From the NCBI GenBank assembly GCA_026398895.1, contig JAPLRZ010000059.1, forward strand, positions 57,726 through 109,773: 52,048 nt of DNA, given 5' to 3'. Both the position numbers and the translations under genes were made by a program. Below, in pieces: positions 8,918 through 18,415 of this stretch. Source of the stretch: Methylococcales bacterium (GTDB taxonomy: Bacteria; Pseudomonadota; Gammaproteobacteria; Methylococcales; Methylomonadaceae). The notes under the pieces are model-generated. The model saw nothing but the letters and a program-made list of their open reading frames with translations. It was not told where the DNA came from and searched no databases. The number at the start of each line of letters is the position of its first letter. Position 1 is the stretch's first letter.

Positions 8918-11214
8918 TAGCTAAGTTCCTGAAAGGTTTTTTCTGGTTTTCTGCCAAGAAGCCATAAGCCAAACAATATTGATGAAAAAGTCAGTAATAA
9001 TCCCGTTATCCAGATTAGAGAATAGCTTGGATGTTCGCTATAAGTCATGGTTTGATAAAAAATCGTTGCAGTCATATAAGCAATGCCTGTCGTCCAAAAC
9101 ACCACAAACAGCGTCCAATTACGGTTAGTTTCGCGGTAAATGGCGGCAGTGGCAGCCACACAAGGCGCGTACAATAAAATAAATAATAAATAAGCAAACG
9201 CGCCTGCTTTGCCATCAAAACTATGCTGCATAGCGGCAAAAGTCGTGGTATTCACCGCTTGTTCCTCATTCACGGCATTGAGTCCTAATGGGTCTAGGAG
9301 ATTAGTTGCTACGGTGTGTAAATTTTCGGGAATGGTTGCACAAGCTGCTATTAGCGAGCCTTTAAGATTAAACACAGGTGGCTCATTTGGTGCGTTAGCG
9401 GTTGCCATTTGACTATACAACGCATTCAATGTGCCGACCACCGCCTCTTTCGCTAACACGCCCGTAAAAATACCAACGGTGGCAGGCCAATTATCGTTGC
9501 TGATCCCCATCGGTTTAAACGCGGGCGTTAAACTACGTCCAATTTCGCTTAATACTGATTTATCACTGTTTTCCTGACCGAAACTGCCATCTGTTCCTAG
9601 TGCATTAAGAAAATTTAACACGAGTACCATCGGTACAATCACTTTGCCCGCATTGGTTAAAAAAGAATGCAGTCTATCCCAAGTGCGTAACAATACGCCC
9701 CGAAAAGTCGGCAAATGGTAAGTGGGTAATTCCATAATAAATGGCGTAGTTTCGCCTTTAAATAGGGTGTGACGCATGATTAAACCCGTCAATACCGCGA
9801 CCGTAATCCCCAGTATATATAAACCAAATACCAAATTCTGCCCACCGACAGGAAAAAACGCCGCCGCAAATAACGCATACACAGGCAGTCTTGCACCACA
9901 AGACATAAACGGATTCATTAAATTAGTCAGTATGCGGTCGCGTTGATTTTCTAGCGTGCGTGTCGCCATAATTGCAGGCACGTTACAACCAAACCCGACT
10001 ATCATCGGCACAAACGACTTTCCTGGGAGTCCAATTAAACGCATGAATCTATCCATGACGAACGCCGCACGCGCCATATAGCCAGAATCTTCCAATGCGG
10101 ATAAAAATAAAAACAAAAAACCCACAATCGGAATAAAGGTAGCGACCACTTGAATACCGCCACCTAAGCCTTTGGTGATTAATACTTGCAACCATTCTGG
10201 GGTAGCGATTTGAGCCAACAATACGCCTAAACCATCGACCAATAACGCACCGACTACCTGATCGAAAAAATCCACAAATGCACTGCCGATGTTGATGGTA
10301 AACATAAACATGGCATACATCACCAACAGAAAAATCGGAATGCCTAAAAAGCGATTTAACACGATACTGTCTATCCGTTCCGTGCCGTGGCGACTAATTT
10401 CATTTAGTTTACACACTGCACCTTGAGTGATTTGATTGACAAAACCGTACCGCGCATCAGCGGCTAAAATATCGATTTCATCATCGGTTTCTTGTTCAAC
10501 TTGCTGCTGGTATTTTCGCGCTTTGGGTAAAAATAGCTTGCCTGCAATCTCCTTCGCCAGCGTATCATCTTCTAATAAACGCAAGGCTAACCAGCGACAA
10601 TCGCAAGGATAGTGCCGTGCAGTTTCAAGCAACAGCGGGGAAATTTTTTCAACTGCTGCTTCTAAGGCAGGATGATAAGTGATACAAGCAATGGGAATGG
10701 GTTTAGCGATAACCGCGCTATTGATTGCTGTTTGAAGCTGATGAATACCGAAACGACTCGCCGCAGAAATCGCAATCACAGGGCAGCCTAATTGCTCAGC
10801 CAAAAAATGGGTGTCGATTTTAATGCCGCGTTGTTTCACCACATCGATCATATTGAGTACCAAAATCATGGGTACGCGCATTTCAATAAGCTGTGAGGTT
10901 AAATAAAGATTACGCTCAATATTAGAGGCATCGACGATATTGACAATCAAATCAGCGGCTCTACTTGCTACATAATCACGAGCGACTTTTTCATCTAGTG
11001 ATACCGAATCATCGGCTGACTCTAGGGAATAAGTTCCTGGTAAATCGACCAATTCAATGTGCTTATCAGCAAAGCGATACTCGCCCGTTTTTTTTTCAAC
11101 GGTGACACCAGGCCAATTGCCGACATGTTGCTTAGAGCCTGTAAGAACATTAAATAGCGTAGTTTTGCCGCAATTAGGATTGCCGACAACACCGACGGTA
11201 AAATCACAATCCAT
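8917..11214 (-). CDS. feoB: ferrous iron transporter FeoB
   Basis: FeoB is the inner-membrane Fe(II) importer with an N-terminal G-protein domain. G1 is GNPNCGKTTLFN (residues 11-22), G3 is DLPGTYSL, and G4 is LNMID. Two Gate/core membrane regions follow, with FVPMIVGFGCNVPAIMATRT and MNPFMSCGARLPVYALFAAA and their conserved cysteines. At 765 residues the length is standard. Its start codon overlaps the feoA stop (TAATG), so translation is coupled. Regulation is likely by iron through the Fur-like site upstream of feoA. Confidence 0.98.
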   Translation of the reverse strand: MDCDFTVGVVGNPNCGKTTLFNVLTGSKQHVGNWPGVTVEKKTGEYRFADKHIELVDLPGTYSLESADDSVSLDEKVARDYVASRAADLIVNIVDASNIERNLYLTSQLIEMRVPMILVLNMIDVVKQRGIKIDTHFLAEQLGCPVIAISAASRFGIHQLQTAINSAVIAKPIPIACITYHPALEAAVEKISPLLLETARHYPCDCRWLALRLLEDDTLAKEIAGKLFLPKARKYQQQVEQETDDEIDILAADARYGFVNQITQGAVCKLNEISRHGTERIDSIVLNRFLGIPIFLLVMYAMFMFTINIGSAFVDFFDQVVGALLVDGLGVLLAQIATPEWLQVLITKGLGGGIQVVATFIPIVGFLFLFLSALEDSGYMARAAFVMDRFMRLIGLPGKSFVPMIVGFGCNVPAIMATRTLENQRDRILTNLMNPFMSCGARLPVYALFAAAFFPVGGQNLVFGLYILGITVAVLTGLIMRHTLFKGETTPFIMELPTYHLPTFRGVLLRTWDRLHSFLTNAGKVIVPMVLVLNFLNALGTDGSFGQENSDKSVLSEIGRSLTPAFKPMGISNDNWPATVGIFTGVLAKEAVVGTLNALYSQMATANAPNEPPVFNLKGSLIAACATIPENLHTVATNLLDPLGLNAVNEEQAVNTTTFAAMQHSFDGKAGAFAYLLFILLYAPCVAATAAIYRETNRNWTLFVVFWTTGIAYMTATIFYQTMTYSEHPSYSLIWITGLLLTFSSILFGLWLLGRKPEKTFQELS

Positions 11215-11447
11215 TACAGTTTCTCTATTTGTAAAATTGCTGCCTCAGCTTTACGCAAGGTGAGCGCGAACCCACGCAATTTTATTTCCACAGGATCACC
11301 CATAGGCGCGAAACGCGTAATACTAAATTCTGTTCCAGGCGTTAAACCCATTGCCAATAAGCGTTTACGGTAGGCTTTACCCGAAGGTTCAAAGCCAATT
11401 ATTTTCCCCAAATCGCCTACCGCAAGATTTTTAAAATTAATAGCCAT
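11214..11447 (-). CDS. feoA: FeoA, SH3-like partner of FeoB
   Basis: This is a 77-residue FeoA with LAVGDLGKIIGFEPSGKAYR and LLAMGLTPGTEFSITRFAPM, the usual SH3-like barrel pattern. I start at MAINFKNLAVGD because a GGGG ribosome site lies just upstream. A longer reading from 11510 adds 21 unusual residues, and its start would overlap the Fur-like operator. It is the first gene of feoABC. Confidence 0.93.
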   Translation of the reverse strand: MAINFKNLAVGDLGKIIGFEPSGKAYRKRLLAMGLTPGTEFSITRFAPMGDPVEIKLRGFALTLRKAEAAILQIEKL

Positions 11448-11498
11448 AATAAAGCCCCAAGGGTAAAGTGTGCTTGATTGCCAAGCGATTATCGAGTT

Positions 11499-11517
11499 AT
11501 CAACAATCATTCTTATT
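11499..11517 (-). promoter_or_regulatory. Fur-box-like operator upstream of feoA
   Basis: Read on the minus strand, AATAAGAATGATTGTTGAT resembles the gammaproteobacterial Fur consensus built on GATAATGATAATCATTATC, with the typical GAATGATT core. It lies about 50 nt upstream of the chosen feoA start, where an iron-responsive operator is expected. The match is partial on one side. Confidence 0.5.
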
Positions 11518-11718
11518 GAGTTAGACTATAGCATACAAAAAGCCGAGAGTGACAAGGAATTACACTAAAACCCAAGATGTACGATACAGTGCAAAATAAC
11601 ACCTAACCCTTGCCGCTTAATCACAATGAGAGAATAGCGTACACCCAATCACATCCCTGTGGCTGGGTTTCAATTCATAAAAAATGAGCGTTTAACGCAA
11701 TAGCGGGATACCCGTATT

Positions 11719-11961
11719 TTACTGCTGAGTTTTTTCGATGGTTTCACGTTGCTCAGCCGCAGAATCCTGAATCGTTTGGTTGACTTGTTTAGAATCCTCT
11801 AACGCTTTTTTGGCAGTGTCTATACGTCCAGTCTGCGTATTTATAATACCAGTAATACCCGTCGCATCGGCTTTAGGTGCTTCCGCCTGAGGTTCTTCTT
11901 TGCTGCAAGCGGTACTAGCGATTAGCACCAGTACCGCTATTACTGAGATAATTAATTTCAT
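11719..11961 (-). CDS. small lipoprotein with coiled-coil tail
   Basis: I start at MKLIISVIAVLVLIASTACS because this gives an 80-residue protein with a clean lipobox (LIASTAC). A longer reading from 12045 only adds residues overlapping the upstream gene. The mature part is a charged, Gln/Glu-rich helix (KKALEDSKQVNQTIQDSAAE). It follows the DUF502 gene by 7 nt. No specific function is recognised; a periplasmic or membrane-anchored accessory role is a guess. Confidence 0.75.
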   Translation of the reverse strand: MKLIISVIAVLVLIASTACSKEEPQAEAPKADATGITGIINTQTGRIDTAKKALEDSKQVNQTIQDSAAEQRETIEKTQQ

Positions 11962-11968
11962 TTTTTTC

Positions 11969-12559
11969 CTAAGGTAGTTGTGTGGCTTCAAACGCTTTGT
12001 CGTAATCGACACCGACACTGACGATGAAACTGGTCGCTTCTTCAATATTCATGGTGGAGGTTACGATTTTTGACTTATCAACAATGACAGTAAAGCCAGA
12101 AGTAGGATTGGGTGAAGTCGGAATAAACAGGATGAACTTGTCCTTTTGTCGATTTGTGACATAGGCGGGTACCCAAATACCCTCTTTTGGATATTCAACA
12201 TAAACCACTTCTTTGGCAATCGCTTCATCATGTGACAAAAACATATTGATGACTTTCTTCAACACACGGTAAACAGTGTTTAGTAGCGGAATTCTGTCAA
12301 TAATAAAGTCAAATGCTCTAATAACGAAAGAGCCACCTTTTTGTGCGATGGTGTGACCTATCCACGCCAGTAGAGCAAAACTGATAATAAAAATAAGCGC
12401 GGTATAAAGAGAGCTGTCAGAAAAAATATAAACAACACGAAATAGATCGGAGATTAAACCTTTAACAAAAATGATAATCTGCAATACGATAACGATGGGA
12501 ATAATGGCAAAAACGCCGATTAGGAAATTATTTAATAACTTTTTAGAAGTTTGGTGCAT
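11969..12559 (-). CDS. DUF502 inner-membrane protein
   Basis: The 196-residue protein matches the DUF502 family. It has two N-terminal membrane segments (FLIGVFAIIPIVIVLQIIIF and ALIFIISFALLAWIGHTIAQ), followed by the conserved IDRIPLLNTVYRVLKKVINM and a cytosolic or periplasmic domain with FIPTSPNPTSGFTVIV. The family's function is unknown. A small lipoprotein gene follows immediately in the same direction. A ribosome site (GAGGAGAAAA) precedes the ATG. Confidence 0.85.
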   Translation of the reverse strand: MHQTSKKLLNNFLIGVFAIIPIVIVLQIIIFVKGLISDLFRVVYIFSDSSLYTALIFIISFALLAWIGHTIAQKGGSFVIRAFDFIIDRIPLLNTVYRVLKKVINMFLSHDEAIAKEVVYVEYPKEGIWVPAYVTNRQKDKFILFIPTSPNPTSGFTVIVDKSKIVTSTMNIEEATSFIVSVGVDYDKAFEATQLP

Positions 12560-12776
12560 TTTTTTCTCCTCGATTTAACTCATGCGTCATTACTCAATGG
12601 CTAGTATGTTGTTGCCATTATTGGCTGATTTCAACTACCTGACGCTTATAATAGTAGCGTTAGAATTGTGCAATGTATAAGCTCTTAAGTCTACAAAATT
12701 TCAAGCCACTGCCTTGTTTATCTTAAATTAGACCACTATATAGTAGTGGGCAAAGCACAAATATGCGGGGTTTTAT

Positions 12777-12806
12777 CTGTCACTAACGACGTAGACAGTA
12801 TATAAT
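12777..12806 (+). promoter_or_regulatory. candidate sigma-70 promoter of secA
   Basis: A perfect TATAAT (12801-12806) lies 46 nt before the secA ATG. The expected -35 position holds only a weak match (CTGTCA). The region 12560-12851 otherwise contains no gene that I can support. Confidence 0.4.
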
Positions 12807-12851
12807 CCCCCACTTTTCAATCATTTACTAAATACACTCTGGAAAAAAAGC

Positions 12852-15620
12852 ATGTTGGGGAAACTGGTTAAGTTTGTTGTAGGAAGCCGTAACGATAGGC
12901 TTATCAAAAAGAAAACGAAGCGGGTCAAGCACATCAATGCCTTGGCTTTCGAATACGAAAAACTATCTGATGCGGCGTTAACAGCAAAAACGCAGGAGTT
13001 TCGAGATCGCTTGGCACAAGGCGAAACTCTGGATGACTTGATTCCCGATGCGTTTGCAGCAGTGCGAGAAGCCTCGACGCGGGTTTTTGGTATGCGTCAT
13101 TTTGATGTTCAGTTAATTGGCGGCATGATTTTACATGACGGCAAAATTTCTGAAATGAAAACGGGCGAAGGTAAAACCTTAATGGCAACCTTAGCGGCGT
13201 ATCTTAATGCCTTGTCTGGACGAGGTGTTCACGTTGTCACGGTCAATGATTATCTCGCTAAGCGTGATGCAGAATGGATGGGCAAGCTTTATAATTTTCT
13301 GGGCATGACCACAGGGGTCATTATTAGCCAAATGGAAAAAAGCGAACGCCGCAGTGCGTACGCCGCCGATATTACTTACGGCACTAACAACGAGTTTGGT
13401 TTTGATTATTTACGCGACAATATGGAATACACGCTGGAACAAAAAGTCCAACGTGATTTAAGTTTTGCTATCGTCGATGAAGTCGATTCTATTTTGATTG
13501 ACGAAGCTCGTACTCCGCTGATTATTTCTGGCCCTACCGAAGAAAGCACCGACGTTTATATCAAAGCCAACGCCATCATTCCCTTTTTAATCAAACAAGA
13601 AAAAGAAAACGATAAAGAAGGTAATACGGTAGGCGAAATCGGCGATTACACGGTGGATGAAAAAATCCGTCAAGTACATCTCACCGAATCAGGTCATGAA
13701 CACGTTGAACGCTTAATGGCTGAACATGGCTTAATGGCTGAAGGCACTAGCTTATATGGCGCGGCAAATATTCGTTTAATGCACTACTTGAACGCCTCAT
13801 TACGCGCTCATGTATTATTCAAAAAAGACGTGGATTATATCGTTGCCAATAATGAAGTTATTATTGTTGATGAATTTACTGGGCGTATCATGCCTGGTCG
13901 TCGTTGGTCAGAAGGGCTGCATCAAGCCATTGAAGCCAAAGAAGGTGTGACCATTAACAACGAAAATCAAACTCTCGCCTCCATCACTTTCCAAAACTAT
14001 TTCCGTTTATACGAAAAATTGTCAGGCATGACGGGGACTGCCGATACCGAAGCCTTTGAGTTAAATTCAATTTACGGGCTGGAAGTAGTCATTATTCCGA
14101 CGCATCGTCCGATGATTCGTAAAGACAAAGGCGATGTCATTTTCCTGACCACCGATGAAAAATATTTAGCCGTTGCCGAAGACATTAAAGAATGTAGCTT
14201 ACGCGGGCAACCTGTATTAGTCGGTACAACCTCGATTGAAAATTCTGAACGCCTGTCTGCCTTATTAATCAAACAAGGCGTTACACATGAAGTCCTCAAC
14301 GCCAAACAACATGAGCGTGAAGCCCATATTGTTGAACAAGCAGGTATGCCAAGTGCGGTGACCATCGCCACCAACATGGCAGGTCGTGGTACTGACATCG
14401 TGTTGGGTGGTAATCTGGAAGCTGAATTAAAAGCCCTAGGTGAAGAGGCTAGTGAAGAAGCCAAAGCCCATGTGCGTGGCGCGTGGTTAGATAGACACAA
14501 TCAAGTTATTGCCAGTGGTGGTTTGCACGTTATCGGTTCAGAGCGTCATGAATCACGTCGTATCGATAACCAATTAAGAGGACGTTCAGGTCGTCAAGGC
14601 GATCCTGGTTCTACACGCTTTTATTTGTCGCTACAAGATGACTTAATGCGTATTTTTGCCTCTGAGCGCGTTGCTGGTTTAATGCAAAAATTGGGCATGG
14701 GCAATGGTGAAGCCATTGAACATCCGTGGGTTACTCGTTCTATTGAAAATGCGCAGCGCAAAGTTGAAGCGCGTAACTTTGACGTGCGTAAAGAAATTCT
14801 GGCGTATGACGATGTGGCAAACGACCAACGTAAGGTTGTTTACGCACAGCGTAATGAACTAATGGCGGCAGAAGAAATTTCTGACATTATCAGTGCAATC
14901 CGTGCGGATGTGGTCAACAATGTCATTACCCAATATATTCCAGCCAAAACAATGGTGGAACAATGGGATATTAAAGGCTTAGAAGAACATTTACAGCACG
15001 AATTTACGGTTGAAGTTCCAGTGCAGAAAATGCTGGACGACGATCATAATTTAACAGAAGAAAGATTACGCGCTCGCATTATTGAACTTCTTGAACAAAA
15101 TCACCACGAGAAAGAAAAACACATCGATGGTGGCAAACCTGTGTTACAACATTTTGAAAAATCAGTGATGATGCAGGTGTTGGATAACAGTTGGAAAGAG
15201 CATCTATTGGCAATGGACTATTTGCGTCAAGGTATTCATTTACGCGGCTACGCACAAAAAGACCCTAAGCAAGAATACAAACGTGAAGCCTTTGAAATGT
15301 TTAGCACCTTGCTGGAAGACATTAAATACGAAGTCATCAGTATTCTATTTAAAGTCAGAGTGAGTCAAGACGAAGAAGTACAGGCACTGGATGAACAACA
15401 ACAAGCTCCCAGAGAAATGCACTTCGACCATGCACCCGCACCGACGCTAGATGCTTATGAGCAGTCATTACTTGAGGCTGAGCATGATGAAGTACAAGAA
15501 GACGAATCAGAGCAACCGTTTGTTCGTGAAGGACATAAAATAGGGCGTAACGATCCTTGCCCTTGTGGTTCAGGCAAAAAGTATAAACAATGCCACGGTG
15601 CATTGAGTCACGAAGAGTAA
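12852..15620 (+). CDS. secA: preprotein translocase ATPase SecA
   Basis: SecA drives post-translational export through SecYEG. The 922-residue protein has Walker [12 protein letters not shown] near residue 102, the [20 protein letters not shown] block near 208, the preprotein cross-linking and helical scaffold regions, and [20 protein letters not shown]. The C-terminal SecB/zinc-binding motif [14 protein letters not shown] is present, which implies use of the SecB pathway. An acidic, Gln-rich linker precedes the zinc motif. It is transcribed alone and closed by a strong terminator. Confidence 0.98.
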   Translation: MLGKLVKFVVGSRNDRLIKKKTKRVKHINALAFEYEKLSDAALTAKTQEFRDRLAQGETLDDLIPDAFAAVREASTRVFGMRHFDVQLIGGMILHDGKISEMKTGEGKTLMATLAAYLNALSGRGVHVVTVNDYLAKRDAEWMGKLYNFLGMTTGVIISQMEKSERRSAYAADITYGTNNEFGFDYLRDNMEYTLEQKVQRDLSFAIVDEVDSILIDEARTPLIISGPTEESTDVYIKANAIIPFLIKQEKENDKEGNTVGEIGDYTVDEKIRQVHLTESGHEHVERLMAEHGLMAEGTSLYGAANIRLMHYLNASLRAHVLFKKDVDYIVANNEVIIVDEFTGRIMPGRRWSEGLHQAIEAKEGVTINNENQTLASITFQNYFRLYEKLSGMTGTADTEAFELNSIYGLEVVIIPTHRPMIRKDKGDVIFLTTDEKYLAVAEDIKECSLRGQPVLVGTTSIENSERLSALLIKQGVTHEVLNAKQHEREAHIVEQAGMPSAVTIATNMAGRGTDIVLGGNLEAELKALGEEASEEAKAHVRGAWLDRHNQVIASGGLHVIGSERHESRRIDNQLRGRSGRQGDPGSTRFYLSLQDDLMRIFASERVAGLMQKLGMGNGEAIEHPWVTRSIENAQRKVEARNFDVRKEILAYDDVANDQRKVVYAQRNELMAAEEISDIISAIRADVVNNVITQYIPAKTMVEQWDIKGLEEHLQHEFTVEVPVQKMLDDDHNLTEERLRARIIELLEQNHHEKEKHIDGGKPVLQHFEKSVMMQVLDNSWKEHLLAMDYLRQGIHLRGYAQKDPKQEYKREAFEMFSTLLEDIKYEVISILFKVRVSQDEEVQALDEQQQAPREMHFDHAPAPTLDAYEQSLLEAEHDEVQEDESEQPFVREGHKIGRNDPCPCGSGKKYKQCHGALSHEE

Positions 15621-15622
15621 AC

Positions 15623-15651
15623 AAAAAAGGGAGCGTTAAGCTCCCTTTTTT
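15623..15651. terminator. bidirectional terminator between secA and fabI
   Basis: Perfect 12-bp arms AAAAAAGGGAGC and GCTCCCTTTTTT surround a GTTAA loop. It lies 3 nt after the secA stop. The convergent fabI gene can also use it because the A-run becomes a U-run on the minus strand. Confidence 0.93.
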
Positions 15652-15710
15652 ATGCACCGCTCAATTGTAGCTTGAGTTAGCGATAGCGTAACCTAACATT
15701 TTGAAACAGC

Positions 15711-16493
15711 TTAAGAAGCTGCTAAACCTGCAATGTTATAGCCGCAATCCACATAAGTAATTTCGCCCGTAATACCCGAAGCCAAATCAGAACACATAAA
15801 CGCCGCCGCATTACCGACTTCTTCAATAGTTATATTTCTCTTTAATGGCGAAGTATCCGCCGCTTTGTTGAGCATCGCTTTAAAATCATTAATGCCTGAC
15901 GCTGCCAAGGTTCTAATAGGGCCTGCGGAAATCGCATTAACGCGTGTACCTTCTGCACCCAATGCTACCGCCATATAACGCACATTCGCCTCTAAACTGG
16001 CTTTCGCAACACCCATCACATTGTAATTAGGAATCGCACGTTCCGCGCCTAGATAAGTTAAAGTCAATAATGAACCGTTACGACCTTGCATCATAGCGCG
16101 ACCTGCTTTTGCCAACGCAGTAAAGCTGTAAGAACTGACATCATGAGCGATATTGAAATTTTCGCGGGTGGTCACATCCACATAATCGCCATTCAGTGCG
16201 TCACGCGGTGCAAACGCCACTGAATGCACGATACAATCCAGCCCATCCCACTGCTCGCCCAGTTTGGCAAATACGTTGTCGATATGTTCATCAATACTGA
16301 CATCACATTCAATGATGATGTTAGAACCACATTGCGCAGCCATATCTTCAACACGACTTTGTAGCTTTTCATTTTGAAACGTGAACGCTAATTCCGCACC
16401 TTCGCGGTGCATCGCTTGCGCAATTCCCCATGCAATAGACCGATTACTGGCTAATCCGACTATCAACACTCGTTTGCCCTGCATAAAACCCAT
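15711..16493 (-). CDS. fabI: enoyl-ACP reductase FabI
   Basis: FabI performs the last reduction of the fatty-acid elongation cycle with NAD(P)H. The 260-residue protein has the modified Rossmann start [20 protein letters not shown] and the FabI-type active site Y147-X9-Y157-X6-K164 ([20 protein letters not shown]), followed by the substrate loop [21 protein letters not shown] ribosome site precedes the ATG. It converges on secA. Confidence 0.97.
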   Translation of the reverse strand: MGFMQGKRVLIVGLASNRSIAWGIAQAMHREGAELAFTFQNEKLQSRVEDMAAQCGSNIIIECDVSIDEHIDNVFAKLGEQWDGLDCIVHSVAFAPRDALNGDYVDVTTRENFNIAHDVSSYSFTALAKAGRAMMQGRNGSLLTLTYLGAERAIPNYNVMGVAKASLEANVRYMAVALGAEGTRVNAISAGPIRTLAASGINDFKAMLNKAADTSPLKRNITIEEVGNAAAFMCSDLASGITGEITYVDCGYNIAGLAAS

Positions 16494-16654
16494 GATTCTC
16501 TCCTCGTTGTTGTTATTAAAATAAAAGCTAAGCTAAGATTATTTTCCTACTTACCTACAGTGAAGCCGCGATTGACAATAAATCAAGCTGAGCGGACTAT
16601 GTATAGAATCATAGCAATAGTTAAACATTAACACCACCGTTCATGACTACCCCC

Positions 16655-18082
16655 TTATTGCGACAATTGCTTTAAAGCCTTTTGTGCTTTTACATCGCCT
16701 TGTTCAGCAGCTTTGCTAAACCAAGCGACTGCTTGATCGTTGTCTTTAGCTACACCTCTGCCATTTACATACATAATCCCTAAATTATATTGCGCATCTG
16801 CATTGCCTTGTTCAGCGGCTTTGCGAAACCACGCGACTGCTTGTGTTTCATCTTTGGCGACTCCTGTGCCATCGTTATATGTAACCCCTAAATTAGATTG
16901 CGCTTGTGCATCGCCTTGTTCAGCGGCTTTGCGATACCACGCAACTGCTTGGGTTTCGTCTTTGGCGACACCTCTGCCATCTGCATACATAACTCCTAAA
17001 TTATATTGCGCTTGTGCATCGCCTTGTTCCGCAACTTTGCGAAACCACGCAACTGCTTGGGTTTCATCTTTGGTGACACCTGTTCCATTTGCATACATAA
17101 GCCCTAAACTAAATTGTGCATCTGTATCTCCTTGTTCCGCAGCTCTACGAGTCCCCGCAACTGCTTGGGTTTCATCTCTGGCGACCCCTGTACCTTCTCC
17201 ATACATCATTCCTAAATTAGCTTGTGCTTTTGTATCGCCTTGCACAGCAGCTTTGCGAAACCACTCGACTGCTTGGGCTTCATCTTTGGCGACTCCTCTA
17301 CCATTTTCATACGCAATCCCTAAATTAGCTTGTGCTTTTGCATCGCCTTGTTCAGCAGCTTTGCGAAACCACGCGACTGCTTGGACTTCATCTTTGGCGA
17401 CCCCTCTGCTTTCTGCATACATAGTCCCTAAATTAAATTGCGCTTGTGCATAGCCTTGTTCAGCAGCTTTGCGAGTCCACGCGACTGCTTGAGTTTCGTC
17501 TCTGGCGACACCTGTACCATTGTCATACGCAGACCCTAAATTAGATTGCGCATTAGCATAGCCTTGTTCAGCGGCTTTGCGAGTCCACGCAACTGCTTGG
17601 GCTTCATCTTTGGTGACACCTTTGCCGTCTTTATACATAGACCCTAAATTAGCTTGTGCTTGTGCCAATCCTTGCTCAGCGGCTTTGCGATACCATCCGA
17701 CTGCTTGGGTTTCATCTTTGGCGACACCGTTACCATCTCTATACATAGATCCTAAATTAGCTTGTGCTTGTGCATAGCCTTGTTCAGCTGCTTTGCGATA
17801 CCACGAGACAGCCTGAGCGTCATCTTTGCCGATACCTGTGCCGTCATGATAGCAGCCACCTAATAAATTCTGTGCTATCGGTTGTCCTTGTTGCGCCGAT
17901 TGTGTCCAAAAATCAAATTGTTTGGGGCAGTTTTTTGAAAAATAGGGTTTGCTTGAACCAATGTGACGCAAACTACTGTCTCTTTCATCTGCCATTACTT
18001 TTAGGCGAGTTTGTGTATCATCGGCAATCGCTATACTATTGACTGCAACAAGACATACTAAAATCAAAAATCGTTTTTTCAT
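16655..18082 (-). CDS. secreted Sel1-repeat protein
   Basis: The 475-residue product has a signal peptide (MKKRFLILVCLVAVNSIAIA) and then eleven near-identical 36-residue Sel1-like repeats from about residue 70 to the end, each with A-E-Q-G, NLG-x-x-Y, and G-x-G-V-A-K-D. Such TPR-like solenoids mediate protein-protein contacts, often at the cell envelope. The repeats are also close copies at DNA level (108-bp period), which points to recent tandem expansion. A few units depart from the consensus, for example AGTRRAAEQGDTDAQFSLG. No partner is evident from neighbours. Long plus-strand frames across it are antisense shadows of the repeats. Confidence 0.92.
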   Translation of the reverse strand: MKKRFLILVCLVAVNSIAIADDTQTRLKVMADERDSSLRHIGSSKPYFSKNCPKQFDFWTQSAQQGQPIAQNLLGGCYHDGTGIGKDDAQAVSWYRKAAEQGYAQAQANLGSMYRDGNGVAKDETQAVGWYRKAAEQGLAQAQANLGSMYKDGKGVTKDEAQAVAWTRKAAEQGYANAQSNLGSAYDNGTGVARDETQAVAWTRKAAEQGYAQAQFNLGTMYAESRGVAKDEVQAVAWFRKAAEQGDAKAQANLGIAYENGRGVAKDEAQAVEWFRKAAVQGDTKAQANLGMMYGEGTGVARDETQAVAGTRRAAEQGDTDAQFSLGLMYANGTGVTKDETQAVAWFRKVAEQGDAQAQYNLGVMYADGRGVAKDETQAVAWYRKAAEQGDAQAQSNLGVTYNDGTGVAKDETQAVAWFRKAAEQGNADAQYNLGIMYVNGRGVAKDNDQAVAWFSKAAEQGDVKAQKALKQLSQ

Positions 18083-18189
18083 GATCTATTCCTTAGGGTT
18101 TATGGGCATTTGATAACGACACAGACTAACAGAAAACAGTTAGTAGTCAGTCCATTTTATTTTGACGACTTTAAAGCTACTGGCTAGGC

Positions 18190-18318
18190 TTAACCGTTCG
18201 CCCTGATTCTTCGACAAGCTCAGAACTAAAGGCGAGTCGAAGCCTGTCATGAGCTTGTCGAATGGGGTGGACGGTTAAGCCGTTCATGGTTCGACAGGCT
18301 CACCACGAACGGCTTAAC
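18190..18318. repeat. dispersed CCGTTCG/GTTCGACA inverted repeats
   Basis: Two hairpin-forming units share the core GGTTCGACAGGCTCACCACG with its complement (TTCGACAAGCTCA). They belong to the same broad repeat type as the larger MITE-like copies at 29, 33, 39.6 and 40.2 kb but lack those elements' outer ends. With the adjacent palindrome at 18323 they fill the 333-bp gap between the Sel1-repeat gene and the RND gene. I see no gene there. Confidence 0.7.
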
Positions 18319-18322
18319 CTTA

Positions 18323-18378
18323 ATGACTGCCAGTCCTTTAAAGGATTGGCAGTCATGCTCAAAAGTAAAAATACCAGA
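18323..18378 (+). repeat. 34-bp palindrome family, copy 1, with conserved flank
   Basis: Palindrome 18323-18356 has arms ATGACTGCCAGTCCTTT and AAAGGATTGGCAGTCAT; one arm base is changed, giving a G-U wobble. It is preceded by TTA and followed by GCTCAAAAGTAAAAA, a flank shared with copies at 26301 and 39694. It lies just upstream of the RND gene. Confidence 0.8.
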
Positions 18379-18415
18379 TTTAATACACTACTCAAATTAT
18401 TAATAACCCTCCATC

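Noticed and set aside
16740..17453. 237-residue plus-strand open frame opposite the Sel1-repeat gene
   Set aside because: It stays open only because the 108-bp repeats lack stops in that frame; the minus-strand protein has a signal peptide and a known repeat family.
16655..17900. Regular repeats suggestive of a CRISPR-like array
   Set aside because: The period is 108 bp, with coding conservation and no unique spacers. The 48-bp repeats at 39.8-40.1 kb were rejected for the same reason.
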